A DNA stretch of 64,000 nt from Pedobacter sp. ok626. GTDB lineage: Bacteria; Bacteroidota; Bacteroidia; Sphingobacteriales; Sphingobacteriaceae. The translations under genes were made by a program, and so were the position numbers. This document shows, in pieces, positions 36,238 through 45,361 of the stretch. Under the pieces are notes generated by a model. That model worked only from the letters and a program-made list of their open reading frames with translations, was not told the origin of the DNA and made no database searches. How positions within the stretch are numbered: the first letter of the stretch is position 1; every line of letters begins with the position of its first letter. The stretch spans positions 248,001-312,000 of the forward strand of contig NZ_FNEX01000002.1 in the NCBI RefSeq assembly GCF_900100435.1, given 5' to 3'.

Positions 36238-37626
36238 ATGAGAACCTATAAAAATATCGTGTTTATATTAGTTTTATTGATCTACTCAGGCTGTAAACGA
36301 TCGGAGTTTCTGGACAAAAAGCCTAACACCAGTATCTTAACGCCAACAACATTGAAGGATTTCCAGGCTCTGCTTGAAAATAATGAGGTTATAAACGCTG
36401 GTGGTGTAACCTTAGCCCAATTATCTTCTGATGAATTTACAATCCCTTCATATGCCAACTGGCAAGGGTTATTAACGGTTCCCAGAAATGCTTACATATG
36501 GGCCGGTGATATATATAATGGTCAAAAGGGCACAAGTGATTGGGATAACATCTATAAACAGGTGTTCTTTGCAAATAGTGTTTTAGACGGGCTAAACAAA
36601 TCTGGATTTGAACACACAGACCAGGGCCGGTTTTTAAAGGGCTGGGCTTTATTTGTGAGAGGGTATGGATTTTATGACCTCGTCAGGAATTATTGCAGGG
36701 TTTATGATCCTGGCGCTGCAAGTTCCGACCTGGGAATCCCACTGCGGCTAAAATCAGGTATAGATTACATGGAACAACGTTCTACAATGCAGGAAAGCCT
36801 CGATCAGATTTTTAGCGACCTCTTTATCGCTGAACAATTGCTACCCGAACAACGGCCATCTGCGAATCTGAACCGCCCGTCTAAAATAGCTGTATATGCC
36901 CTGCTTGCCCGAATCTCCCTGGATACGCGCGATTATGAAAAAGCAGAAGTTTACGCAGACAAGAGCCTTGCGCTTTATAGTAATTTAACCGATTACAACA
37001 ACATCAGTAAAACCTCTAATACGCCTTTTCCGATCACAAATCCAGAATTGATTTATATTTCTACACCTTCTCTGGATTACAGTAATGTTATCGGTGCCGC
37101 CGCAAGTACCGTGGCCAGGATCAATGTAAACCTTATCAACTTATACAATTCAAACGATCTTCGGTTACCGATATACTTTGCTAAAGAAGCCGATGGCAGC
37201 TACAGAAAAAAACGAGGTTACTCCGGCGCAGTAACAGCTAATTATCCGTTTTATGGATTAGCGACTGATGAGCTCTTTTTGATTAAAGCGGAATGCCTTG
37301 CCAGAAGAAACCAGGTAAATGCTTCAATGGATAAACTGAACCAACTCCTTATCAGGCGCTTCGCCCCGGCAAGCTTCCGGCCGGCAACCAGTACTTCGGC
37401 TGCTGAAGCCCTGAATATAGTATTACTGGAGCGACAAAAAGAACTGGTATGGCGGGGGCTCCGGTGGTTTGATCTCAAACGCCTGAATAAGGAAGGTGCC
37501 AATATCACACTCACACGGCAGGTGAATGAAAAGACCTACACTTTGCCGCCAAACGATAACCGCTGGGTGTTTCCGATATATCCTGATGAGGTTGCACTCA
37601 GTGGGATCAAGCAAAATCCGCGCTGA
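36238..37626 (+). CDS. susD: SusD/RagB-family nutrient-binding lipoprotein
   Basis: The 462-residue lipoprotein has a lipobox IYSGC (Cys19) and the SusD N-terminal pattern KRSEFLDKKPNTSILTP. The TPR-like helices include FLKGWALFVRGYGFYDLVRNY and YALLARISLDTRDYEKAEVYAD, and the terminal domain ends with the family's ELVWRGLRWFDLKRL and VFPIYPDEV motifs. It is the extracellular lid of the SusC transporter encoded 21 bases upstream. It is slightly shorter than typical glycan-binding SusD proteins. Confidence 0.93.
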   Translation: MRTYKNIVFILVLLIYSGCKRSEFLDKKPNTSILTPTTLKDFQALLENNEVINAGGVTLAQLSSDEFTIPSYANWQGLLTVPRNAYIWAGDIYNGQKGTSDWDNIYKQVFFANSVLDGLNKSGFEHTDQGRFLKGWALFVRGYGFYDLVRNYCRVYDPGAASSDLGIPLRLKSGIDYMEQRSTMQESLDQIFSDLFIAEQLLPEQRPSANLNRPSKIAVYALLARISLDTRDYEKAEVYADKSLALYSNLTDYNNISKTSNTPFPITNPELIYISTPSLDYSNVIGAAASTVARINVNLINLYNSNDLRLPIYFAKEADGSYRKKRGYSGAVTANYPFYGLATDELFLIKAECLARRNQVNASMDKLNQLLIRRFAPASFRPATSTSAAEALNIVLLERQKELVWRGLRWFDLKRLNKEGANITLTRQVNEKTYTLPPNDNRWVFPIYPDEVALSGIKQNPR

Positions 37627-37692
37627 AGAAACGACAGTACCAAAACAAAATTATCATAATGGGCCACAGCCCAATTACTATTTAACCAAAAA

Positions 37693-39219
37693 ATGATGTC
37701 TTTACCGTATTTTTTTAAGAAAACGCTTCTCCTTGTTTTGTTCGCTATCGTTTTATTTCCTTTAGCTACTGAGGCCCGCTTAGAGAACAGCAAGCCAGAT
37801 CAATCTTTTGTATTTGTAAGGATTGTTCTGAATAATAATGATATGGCCAAAGATGCCACGATCACTTTTGAAATGTGCATCAACGATATCAATACCAGTT
37901 ATTCAAAAGACCTTAATGTTTATCAGTATCCTCTCAACGGACCGATTACAACCTTTAAAGTCCCCTTGAATTCAGCGATCAACTATGGCACAATTAATTT
38001 CAGTTCATCAAGTCCCCACCCCAGTCTTCATAAAAGCTTATATCTATTTGAGAAAGGGGACAGTATTGTTATTCACATCAATGCTGATGAGATTACTTTT
38101 AGCGGAAAGGGAAATGAAAAATATAGCTGCCTGACTAAGCTGAACCAAAAGGATCATGGTGAGGTTTATAATTTAGGAAATCCTATAACACCTGATATGC
38201 AACAGGGCGAGTTGATCCAGTCCTATTTTGATAAAGAACATCTATTTTATCAGCAAAAACTTGAAATATTAACCCGTTACAGACACCAATTAGGTGATGA
38301 GATTTACTTTTTGATCGGTGCCGATCTCTGGGGAGCATACAATGACCGGCTGACAACTGTTTTATACAGCAAATCTATACCCTATAGAAAACGTGCCAAT
38401 AAATGGCATGACATCGTCGAAAAAGCTTATCAGGACCTGCAATCCAAAATGGACACGAATAAATTTAGTAGGAATATTTTGTTAAGGTCTTACAGATACT
38501 GTGATTTTCTTTATAAACGGGCAAAATTCGCGACAATACTTACAAGCAGACCAGAAGGACAATATTATAATCTAAATTATCCTTTCAAGGGTGTGTTTGA
38601 ACGAATTAAAGACAAATACAAAGGGATTATAAATGATAAACTGATTTTGATATCATTTCTGGCAGAAAGAAACCGCCGCTCAGATATCAATCAATATTAT
38701 ATCAACGCAATTGCTGATATTAGTGAAAATAACTTCAAGGCAGCCCTGCAAACATTAGCAGAGCTCAGCTCCAGCAATGCTTTCCCATTTGAGCTTTCAG
38801 ATGAGAAAGGAACCGTTCATAAATTAAGTGATTTTAGCGGTAAGCTGTTGATTATGGATTTTTGGTTTACGGGTTGTTCTGGCTGTAGTGCATTAGCTGA
38901 ACAAATGAAACCAATAATTGCGTCATACAAGAAGAATCCTAACATTGTGTTTGTCACCGTAAGCGTTGATCGGGACAAAAAAACCTGGATCAAAAGTATC
39001 AGGGAAGGAAAGTATAGCAGTCCGCATGAGCTGAATTTGTTCACCGATGGTTTGGCCACAAACCATCCCATGGTGAGGCATTATAAAATCACTGGTTTCC
39101 CATTTTTATTGATTATATCCAAAAAAGGGAAAGTAATTTCTACTGCTCCGCCGCGACCATCTAAAAATATCCCAGACAGTGACAATACTTTTAAAGAGTT
39201 TATCAATCAATATTTATAA
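37693..39219 (+). CDS. TlpA-like thioredoxin-fold protein with long N-terminal extension
   Basis: The 508-residue secreted protein has an N-terminal signal peptide (about 1-29), a poorly conserved region of about 340 residues, and a C-terminal thioredoxin/TlpA domain (about 365-508). The redox motif C395-S-G-C398 sits in FWFTGCSGCSALAEQM, and a cis-Pro is in GFPFLLI. Such proteins often follow SusC/SusD pairs in Sphingobacteriaceae and act in the periplasm or at the surface as thiol oxidoreductases. It is probably co-transcribed with susCD (66-base gap) and ends in front of a 38-bp palindromic terminator. Confidence 0.87.
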   Translation: MMSLPYFFKKTLLLVLFAIVLFPLATEARLENSKPDQSFVFVRIVLNNNDMAKDATITFEMCINDINTSYSKDLNVYQYPLNGPITTFKVPLNSAINYGTINFSSSSPHPSLHKSLYLFEKGDSIVIHINADEITFSGKGNEKYSCLTKLNQKDHGEVYNLGNPITPDMQQGELIQSYFDKEHLFYQQKLEILTRYRHQLGDEIYFLIGADLWGAYNDRLTTVLYSKSIPYRKRANKWHDIVEKAYQDLQSKMDTNKFSRNILLRSYRYCDFLYKRAKFATILTSRPEGQYYNLNYPFKGVFERIKDKYKGIINDKLILISFLAERNRRSDINQYYINAIADISENNFKAALQTLAELSSSNAFPFELSDEKGTVHKLSDFSGKLLIMDFWFTGCSGCSALAEQMKPIIASYKKNPNIVFVTVSVDRDKKTWIKSIREGKYSSPHELNLFTDGLATNHPMVRHYKITGFPFLLIISKKGKVISTAPPRPSKNIPDSDNTFKEFINQYL

Positions 39220-39220
39220 G

Positions 39221-39258
39221 TAAAATTAACAATTGGCAATTGCCAATTGTTAATTTTA
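39221..39258. terminator. 38-bp perfect palindrome, bidirectional terminator
   Basis: TAAAATTAACAATTGGCAA and its exact complement form an uninterrupted palindrome between two convergent genes (stops at 39219 and 39264). Its AT-rich ends provide A- and T-rich flanks, so it can end transcripts from both strands. The arms are AT-rich and only the GGCAATTGCC centre has more GC. Confidence 0.8.
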
Positions 39259-39263
39259 ACAGG

Positions 39264-39668
39264 TTAATCAGCGTATATGCTTCCGGTTGTCCCAACTGCC
39301 ACAATGTATGGATTTGGTGATGCGGACAGGAAACTATTGATTTCTGCTGTAGTATAAACGGGTGCCATAGGTGTAAGTGGCCTGATATTAGCCTTACCAG
39401 CGGCTGTCACCTGATAACTACAAGCAAATGAACTGGTTTCTGTTTCACAAAAAAACGGATTAGGTTCTTCTGTTGGTGAGCCTGGATTAACCGGTTCCAG
39501 TTCTCCGACAGTCCTTTGAACCAGGAAGTCATCAGATATGGAAAATGTTGATCCCGGTTGGAGCGCCTTACTCTCTTGAGCAATTTTGAAAGCACTAAAC
39601 CCTATGGCTAAAAAAGCCACCATTAAACCTAAACCTATTTTTTTGATATTTAAACTTAAATTTTTCAT
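39264..39668 (-). CDS. Secreted 134-residue protein, DUF6520-like
   Basis: The N terminus is a signal peptide (KKIGLGLMVAFLAIGFSAFKIA, about residues 9-30). The mature part is acidic and Pro/Ser/Thr-rich, with two Cys 9 apart (FFCETETSSFACSY). This layout resembles the short secreted DUF6520 proteins of Bacteroidota; I make that assignment from memory of the pattern. The gene is convergent to the TlpA-like gene. Its paired Cys make it a conceivable redox substrate of that protein, which is speculation. Confidence 0.65.
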   Translation of the reverse strand: MKNLSLNIKKIGLGLMVAFLAIGFSAFKIAQESKALQPGSTFSISDDFLVQRTVGELEPVNPGSPTEEPNPFFCETETSSFACSYQVTAAGKANIRPLTPMAPVYTTAEINSFLSASPNPYIVAVGTTGSIYAD

Positions 39669-40225
39669 AATACTAATTTTTAAATTTTGTAATTAATTGT
39701 TTGTTTTGCTTTTCCCAGCCACAAGGCAAATACAGCGAATGCAATGAAAAATGCATTCCATTTATATCATTATCCTTATTCATCGTTTTTATTCTTTTGC
39801 CCCTAAGATGGGCATCCCATTATTCTATCCCTGCTGGCGCCACCCGGAAACACTGCATATCTTCGATTGTGGACAACAACATGTGAAAACAAGACATAAC
39901 CTGCCGATCGACCACTCAGGGATACTGCCGCTCTATTCTCGCAGTCAAACAGACAAAGGGACAGAAGATTACCCTGGACAAACATCCGGGTACTAAACGC
40001 TGGGTACATTCTTGCTTTCATAGCCGTTAAAAAAGGGTTATGAAGCAAAAGAGCATTAAAAAAACGGATCTGGGAGGGATCATTCTACCTGCCTTTGAGG
40101 TACTTTAAACGCATAAAGGGGGACACCGCAAAGAAAAACAGAAGCCATAGCCAGCCTTGAATATTCGCCCGAAAAATAGGCCTGAATATCTTTAAACGCT
40201 GCTTTTTAAAAAAATAGAAAATGCT
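39669..40225. other. Gene-poor stretch with hairpins
   Basis: No reading frame here looks protein-like; the open frames of 60-81 codons on both strands overlap one another and have no family features or good start sites. The main structure is a 13-bp stem with one bulge (TTGCTTTCATAGCC with GGTTATGAAGCAA, 40012-40048) closed by a 10-base A-rich loop, without a T-run. TTTAAACGC occurs twice (near 40106 and 40191). It may be decayed sequence or hold an unrecognised RNA. Confidence 0.4.
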
Positions 40226-40253
40226 AAGGGGGGCCGAATTAACGGTCCCCCTT
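40226..40253 (+). terminator. GC-rich terminator hairpin
   Basis: AAGGGGG and CCCCCTT, extended by a G-T pair and CCG/CGG, make an 11-bp stem with an AATTAA loop. TTTATTTT follows on the plus strand. On the minus strand it lies about 160 bases after the metK stop and is followed by AGCATTTT, so it may also end metK transcripts. Confidence 0.65.
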
Positions 40254-40267
40254 TATTTTAAAATAAA

Positions 40268-40384
40268 TCACCAGCTGTACTTGATATCGAAATCTTTGCC
40301 CAGCTTTTCGAGTTTAACGGGTAACCAATTGGCTAAGGTTATAAGTATACTTACAACTTTATTGACTTCATCAGGCCATGCTCA
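40268..40384 (-). pseudogene. Short ORF remnant between metK and the terminator
   Basis: Between in-frame stops lies a 37-codon stretch without a start codon. Its translation looks protein-like, with PDEVNKVVSILITLANWL followed by LEKLGKDFDIKYSW. It could be the 3' end of a lost gene. The second copy of the TAAGTATACTTA palindrome lies inside it. I cannot identify the parent family. Confidence 0.3.
40335..40360. repeat. Palindrome copy 2 of TAAGTATACTTA motif
   Basis: TAAGTATACTTA is a perfect 12-bp core at 40342-40353, with flanks that continue as an imperfect palindrome (AAGGTTA left, CAACTTT right). TAAGTATACTTACAA is identical over 15 bases to 29341-29355, and GTTATAAGTATA is identical to 29417-29428, 11 kb away beside the AAA_14 ATPase gene. 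Confidence 0.7.
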
Positions 40385-40411
40385 TCCCTTTAGTATATTA
40401 TTGAATTATGC

Positions 40412-41662
40412 TTACAAAGAAAAAGCAGCTTTCACTTTATCTACAAAATCTAGTTTTTCCCATGTAAATAGCTCAACAGTAACTGTTTTTTCTTCACCAT
40501 TTGGCGTTTTGAAAGTTTTGGTTACACTCTCTGGCTTGCGGCCCATATGCCCGTAAGCAGCAGTTTCGCTATAAATAGGGTTTCTTAATTTTAAGCGTTG
40601 CTCGATAAAGTAAGGGCGCATATCAAATATATCCTCTACGATTTTAGCAATCTCACCATCAGTTTTGTTCACTTTGCTTGTTCCGTAAGTGTTGATATAG
40701 ATACCCATTGGTTTAGCTACACCGATCGCATAACTTACCTGTACCAGGATTTCATCAGCAACACCTGCAGCAGCAAGGTTTTTAGCAATGTGACGGGTTG
40801 CATAAGCCGCACTTCTATCTACCTTGCTTGGATCTTTTCCAGAGAAAGCACCGCCACCATGTGCACCTTTACCACCATAAGTATCTACGATAATTTTACG
40901 GCCTGTTAAACCAGTATCGCCATGTGGACCACCGATCACAAATTTACCGGTTGGGTTAATATGGTATTCAATTTTATCGTTAAAGAAATGCGCGTACTGA
41001 GGGTATTTGGCAATGATTCTTGGAATCAGGATGTCAACCAGGTCTTTTTTGATTTTGGCTAACATTGTAGCTTCCTCAGCAAAATCATCATGCTGCGTAG
41101 AAATTACGATTGCAGCAATGCGTACTGGTTTGTTATCGTCTGAATATTCAAGCGTTACCTGAGATTTTGCATCTGGACGTAAATAAGTGATTTCCTTGTT
41201 CTCACGTCTTAATATAGCTAATTCCTGTAGCAAAGTATGCGACAAGTCTAAAGCCAAAGGCATATAATTTTCAGTCTCAGTGGTAGCATAACCAAACATC
41301 ATTCCTTGGTCGCCAGCACCTTGCTCTTCTTTACTACTTCTATCTACACCTTGATTGATGTCTTGTGACTGCTCATGGATAGCCGAAAGGATACCACAAG
41401 AGTTGGCCTCAAACATATATTCGCTTTTGGTGTAACCGATTTTACGGATTACATCACGGGCTATTTGTTGTACATCCAGGTAGGTAGTAGATTTTACTTC
41501 GCCAGCTAGAATTACCTGACCAGTGGTAACTAATGTTTCGCAAGCTACTTTTGAATCTGGATCAAAAGCCAGGAAGTTATCGATTAGCGCATCAGAAATT
41601 TGATCCGCAATTTTATCAGGATGTCCTTCGGAAACAGATTCTGATGTAAATAAATACGACAT
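40412..41662 (-). CDS. metK: S-adenosylmethionine synthase
   Basis: The 416-residue protein has all MetK signatures: [18 protein letters not shown] near residues 10-27, the [12 protein letters not shown] hexapeptide region near residue 120, and [18 protein letters not shown] for phosphate binding. It makes SAM from methionine and ATP, a housekeeping function. It is only 33 bases after the wzi-like stop, so it could be co-transcribed with the capsule genes. I see no SAM riboswitch in the 33-base gap. Its codon use is typical of a conserved gene. Confidence 0.97.
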   Translation of the reverse strand: MSYLFTSESVSEGHPDKIADQISDALIDNFLAFDPDSKVACETLVTTGQVILAGEVKSTTYLDVQQIARDVIRKIGYTKSEYMFEANSCGILSAIHEQSQDINQGVDRSSKEEQGAGDQGMMFGYATTETENYMPLALDLSHTLLQELAILRRENKEITYLRPDAKSQVTLEYSDDNKPVRIAAIVISTQHDDFAEEATMLAKIKKDLVDILIPRIIAKYPQYAHFFNDKIEYHINPTGKFVIGGPHGDTGLTGRKIIVDTYGGKGAHGGGAFSGKDPSKVDRSAAYATRHIAKNLAAAGVADEILVQVSYAIGVAKPMGIYINTYGTSKVNKTDGEIAKIVEDIFDMRPYFIEQRLKLRNPIYSETAAYGHMGRKPESVTKTFKTPNGEEKTVTVELFTWEKLDFVDKVKAAFSL

Positions 41663-41695
41663 TTTAAATAATTGTTTTTAAGTAAAAGATATAAG

Positions 41696-43309
41696 TTAAA
41701 AATCTTGATAAAGGTTTCTAAAGGTACTGCGCAAGCCAAAAGTGAATAATGCGGTATTCGTATTCTTTATACCGTTTGCCTCTCTTCTGAGTACCCCGCC
41801 AACTTCCAATCGCAGGTTATATTTTGGATTGAGCAGATAAGCTACTCTACCCTCTGCAAAATAAAGGTCGGTACCAATACCCTGACCAATATGACTGCCA
41901 TATTCAACTGTTCTTGTAAGATAGCTCTTAAAAATATCCTTTCCGTAATTCTCCCCATTCGGATCCAGTCCATATCTGGCATACATTATTTGCCATTGTA
42001 GGTCAAATCTTTTATAGCTGTAGTTTAAAATACCTAACACCTCTCTAAAATTCGCACCTAGAGGGTGCGCCAAAGGCTGGTTCATGGCAGAGTAATTGGA
42101 TACTCTATCAAAATGGGCATAAGTATATGGCCTTGCTGTATTAAACTCTGCCAGATAATTCAAATTTTTCACTTTAAACAGATCTGCCCCCCTAAATCCC
42201 AGTTGTAAAGCCCATTTATTTGCCCAATAACCTTTATTACTAAAAAACTCTTTAGCCGTAAACTCATCTATCATAAACTGACCATACACGGTCGTTTTAT
42301 CCAGAATCTCATATTTGGTATTGATGCCCAAACGCATTTTATCTGGAGAGTAGGTATTCGCGCCCTCTAATGGCCTTAAAAAGATAAAGGGATGTACGTA
42401 GTTGAAATCAAATCCACGTTTCCCTTCAGGCTGCGCGTCAGCCCAGGTTACTGCTTGAAAAAAGCCAATAGAAAAGCGGTTAGTCGCATTCCAATCTATA
42501 TAGTGCATCGCCGCCCATTTCCCTCTGTCCCCCAAACGTCTATCAGTTGTTAGCTTTTCTGCTCCTGGATCCAGCATATAGCCAAATATGGTTTGATATT
42601 GCACATTACCCAAGGCAGCGCGAATTCTTAAAAAAGAATAATTAGCAGCTACATCAGATAACAACATGGAACGATAACCATCGCCAATAAAGTTCTTATC
42701 ATAGCCCAAGGCAATATTTAGATGTTTATTCGGCGTGTAGGATAATAAAGCAGTAACATAAGCCCAATCTTTTACACGATTGTCCACTTTAAGCCCCCCG
42801 CCCATCTCACTCGGAACGACTTTCGTTGTATTGATAAAATCATTAATGTAATTAGCGAATACACCTTGGTTTTCAAAACCATTGGTATAAAAAGAGAATT
42901 TATCCCCTACAGTTCCCCCTATCTGAAATCCTCGTGTATTTTTCCAGGTAGTCATACCATTCTTAAAATCACGACCAATCTGGAGATCAGGTAGGTAATC
43001 TGCGTAAACAGTATAATCCTCTCCTTTAAAATTGAATAAATGCTCTTCAGTCAATTTTCTACGTACCCAGGAACGTTTGTTTAAAGAGTCAACGCCCATT
43101 TCCATTAATTCCTGGTACCGGTTTACCAACAAAGAATCATCAGCATAAAACCCTTTAATAGCAGAATGCGAACGGCTATTTACATCATAAACCGATTTAT
43201 TCAGCTTCTGGTAAAATTGATACGAATATGGGATGTTTACATTAGGTGTCTGCGCTTTTAAGCTAAAAGTAGCTAGAGCTAGTGCACCCAGCAATAAGTA
43301 TTTCTTCAT
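41696..43309 (-). CDS. Wzi-like capsule assembly outer-membrane protein
   Basis: The 537-residue protein has a signal peptide (about 1-19, LKAQTP) and a predicted large beta barrel of aromatic-rich strands ending LYQDF. It matches the Wzi/capsule-assembly family, whose E. coli member binds group 1 capsule at the surface. Recognisable segments are GYDKNFIGDGYRSMLLSD and LQLGFRGADLF. It starts on the stop codon of the dehydratase gene (one-base overlap). It is the only outer-membrane assembly protein in cluster II. Confidence 0.83.
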   Translation of the reverse strand: MKKYLLLGALALATFSLKAQTPNVNIPYSYQFYQKLNKSVYDVNSRSHSAIKGFYADDSLLVNRYQELMEMGVDSLNKRSWVRRKLTEEHLFNFKGEDYTVYADYLPDLQIGRDFKNGMTTWKNTRGFQIGGTVGDKFSFYTNGFENQGVFANYINDFINTTKVVPSEMGGGLKVDNRVKDWAYVTALLSYTPNKHLNIALGYDKNFIGDGYRSMLLSDVAANYSFLRIRAALGNVQYQTIFGYMLDPGAEKLTTDRRLGDRGKWAAMHYIDWNATNRFSIGFFQAVTWADAQPEGKRGFDFNYVHPFIFLRPLEGANTYSPDKMRLGINTKYEILDKTTVYGQFMIDEFTAKEFFSNKGYWANKWALQLGFRGADLFKVKNLNYLAEFNTARPYTYAHFDRVSNYSAMNQPLAHPLGANFREVLGILNYSYKRFDLQWQIMYARYGLDPNGENYGKDIFKSYLTRTVEYGSHIGQGIGTDLYFAEGRVAYLLNPKYNLRLEVGGVLRREANGIKNTNTALFTFGLRSTFRNLYQDF

Positions 43310-45264
43310 TAATTAGGATTTTCTTCTACCTGCACCTGAACATCCAGTTCTTCATAAACAGAATTCTTACTGATGAATTCAGGAACAATTACTTTCATCT
43401 GTTGAACCACCTGTCTTGTATTATTCGAGCTGGCATAAAGTAACAATTGGTAAATTTGGACTTCAATTTCATTAAATATATATTCCCTCACCTGCCCAAT
43501 CATAATTTTTTCATGATGGGTCGGTATGGTATTCTCACTATCATTTAGCAATTCTTCAAACAATTTCTCTCCAGGTCTTAAACCGGAATAAGATATTTTG
43601 ATATCCTGATTGGGCACCAAGCCCGCTAAACGAATCATTTTCTTGGCGAGCTCTACAATCTTTACAGATTTACCCATATCGAATATGTAGATCTCACCAC
43701 CCTTGCCCATACATCCAGCCTCAAGCACCAAACGACAAGCTTCTGGTATCGTCATGAAATAACGCGTGATCTCAGGATGCGTAACCGTAACAGGGCCACC
43801 CTTTTCTATCTGCTGCTTAAAGCGTGGAATTACCGAACCATTTGAGCCCAATACATTTCCAAAACGAGTGGTAATGAATTTAGTAATCGGTTTTATATTG
43901 CTATCATTTAAATAGCTCAATCCATTGGAGAAGATCAAATCAGGATTGTTTAATGAATTATTTAAGGACTGTACATAAATCTCAGCGATTCGCTTAGATG
44001 CCCCCATTACATTGGTCGGATTAACCGCTTTATCAGTAGAGATCATCACAAACTTCTGCACACCATACTTAACGGATAGATCTGCAATCGTTTTAGTACC
44101 CATTACATTTGTTTTAATCGCTTCAGCAGGATTACCTTCCATCAATGGCACATGTTTGTAGGCAGCAGCATGATAAACATAATGTGGTTTATAAGTTTCA
44201 AACAAATGTTGCATGCGTTTCTGATCTTTAACGTCACCAACAAAAGCATGAAAATTGGTATTGGCATGGTGCTCCTCCAATTCAAGGTAAATATGGTGCA
44301 AAGCAGTTTCACTCTGATCACAAAGGATAATCAATCCGGTTTCAAATTTCAAAAGTTGCCTAACAATCTCACTACCAATAGAGCCTGCAGCTCCTGTGAT
44401 TAGAATCCGTTTTCCCTTTAGCTGATTTTGAATCCCATCGATATCTATTTCGATTGTCTTTCTATTTAACAAATCTTCAATATTGATATTCTGAATTTGC
44501 GCGGTAGTTACCTCACCTCTGGCCCAAACCTCAGGAGAAGGAATATTTAAAATCTTAACCTCATTTTCCAGGCAAATGTCTACCACCTGGTTTTTTCGCT
44601 CTAAAGGAATTGTGTACGATGCAAAGATGATTTCATCCACCTCATGCTTTACAATTAAATGCTCTAACCCTCCTGCATCCAGAATCCTTACCCCGTCAAT
44701 CGTTTTGCCTACTTTACGCATGTCATCATCCACAAAAGCAATAATTGTTTTATTTACTTTTGCATCATGGTCAAATGTCCTTTTTGTAGCTACACCAGCT
44801 TCACCAGCTCCATAAATGATAATCCTTCGTTTGTCCAGATTAGCATTCTTGATGTACATAAAAAAGTACTTTACAAAAATCCTATAGGTGATCAACAAGA
44901 GAAAGCTGAATAAAGTAAATATCACGATAGCCACATTACTCACCACATGTTCACCAGTTATGACAATAGCAATCGCGTGTGCAAAAAATAGAATTAAGGA
45001 ACTCAAAATTACCGCAAATAGAATTCGAAATGAATCTTGGGCTGAAGTATACCTTACAATGCCTGCAAAGGTCTTTACACTATAAAATACCAGTGAATTG
45101 ATGATCACCACCATTACTACAGCTTTGTAGAAGGCTAAGAAATCTATCCCTGTGATCTTGAAATTATGCTGCAAAATAATTGCAAGTAGTAGCGCGATGA
45201 TACTTAAGCAAATATCAATGGTAAAAATAATCCAACGAGATACAATTTGTAGTTTTGTAAACAT
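43309..45264 (-). CDS. PglF/WbpM/CapD-type membrane-bound UDP-HexNAc 4,6-dehydratase
   Basis: The 651-residue protein has four N-terminal membrane helices (about 1-130), a CoA-binding-like domain (IIYGAGEAGVATKRTFD, about 148-164) and an extended SDR domain from about 285 with NAD motif TGAAGSIGSEI, STDKA and NVMGASK. Met replaces the usual catalytic Tyr, as in WbpM/PglF. It converts UDP-GlcNAc to the 4-keto-6-deoxy sugar used by a PglE-like aminotransferase (45958-47166). A promoter at 45290-45318 lies directly upstream, so it may also be expressed separately from the genes before it. Confidence 0.92.
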   Translation of the reverse strand: MFTKLQIVSRWIIFTIDICLSIIALLLAIILQHNFKITGIDFLAFYKAVVMVVIINSLVFYSVKTFAGIVRYTSAQDSFRILFAVILSSLILFFAHAIAIVITGEHVVSNVAIVIFTLFSFLLLITYRIFVKYFFMYIKNANLDKRRIIIYGAGEAGVATKRTFDHDAKVNKTIIAFVDDDMRKVGKTIDGVRILDAGGLEHLIVKHEVDEIIFASYTIPLERKNQVVDICLENEVKILNIPSPEVWARGEVTTAQIQNINIEDLLNRKTIEIDIDGIQNQLKGKRILITGAAGSIGSEIVRQLLKFETGLIILCDQSETALHHIYLELEEHHANTNFHAFVGDVKDQKRMQHLFETYKPHYVYHAAAYKHVPLMEGNPAEAIKTNVMGTKTIADLSVKYGVQKFVMISTDKAVNPTNVMGASKRIAEIYVQSLNNSLNNPDLIFSNGLSYLNDSNIKPITKFITTRFGNVLGSNGSVIPRFKQQIEKGGPVTVTHPEITRYFMTIPEACRLVLEAGCMGKGGEIYIFDMGKSVKIVELAKKMIRLAGLVPNQDIKISYSGLRPGEKLFEELLNDSENTIPTHHEKIMIGQVREYIFNEIEVQIYQLLLYASSNNTRQVVQQMKVIVPEFISKNSVYEELDVQVQVEENPN

Positions 45265-45289
45265 AGACGTTACATAAAAATAACTTCAG

Positions 45290-45318
45290 CAAAACTAACA
45301 ATAATTGAACCAAAACAA
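45290..45318 (-). promoter_or_regulatory. Promoter for the dehydratase-wzi(-metK) genes
   Basis: On the minus strand TAGTTTTG (45290-45297) fits the -7 consensus. TTG at 45316-45318 lies 18 bases upstream. The predicted start site is near 45283, about 20 bases before the dehydratase ATG at 45264. This is the only gap near 100 bases in cluster II between 45 and 56 kb. Confidence 0.6.
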
Positions 45319-45361
45319 GTATAAAGAAATTTCACTTGAATTAAATAGAATTCGTTTTCTA

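Noticed and set aside
39701..40048. Open frames of 61-81 codons on both strands
   Set aside because: They overlap each other in three frames, lack ribosome-binding sites and show no protein-like composition.
40221..40556. 111-codon plus-strand open frame across the terminator and the metK 3' end
   Set aside because: Most of it is antisense to metK, and the rest lies in the terminator hairpin.
41663..41695. Possible SAM riboswitch before metK
   Set aside because: The gap is only 33 bases and AT-rich; no known SAM aptamer fits.
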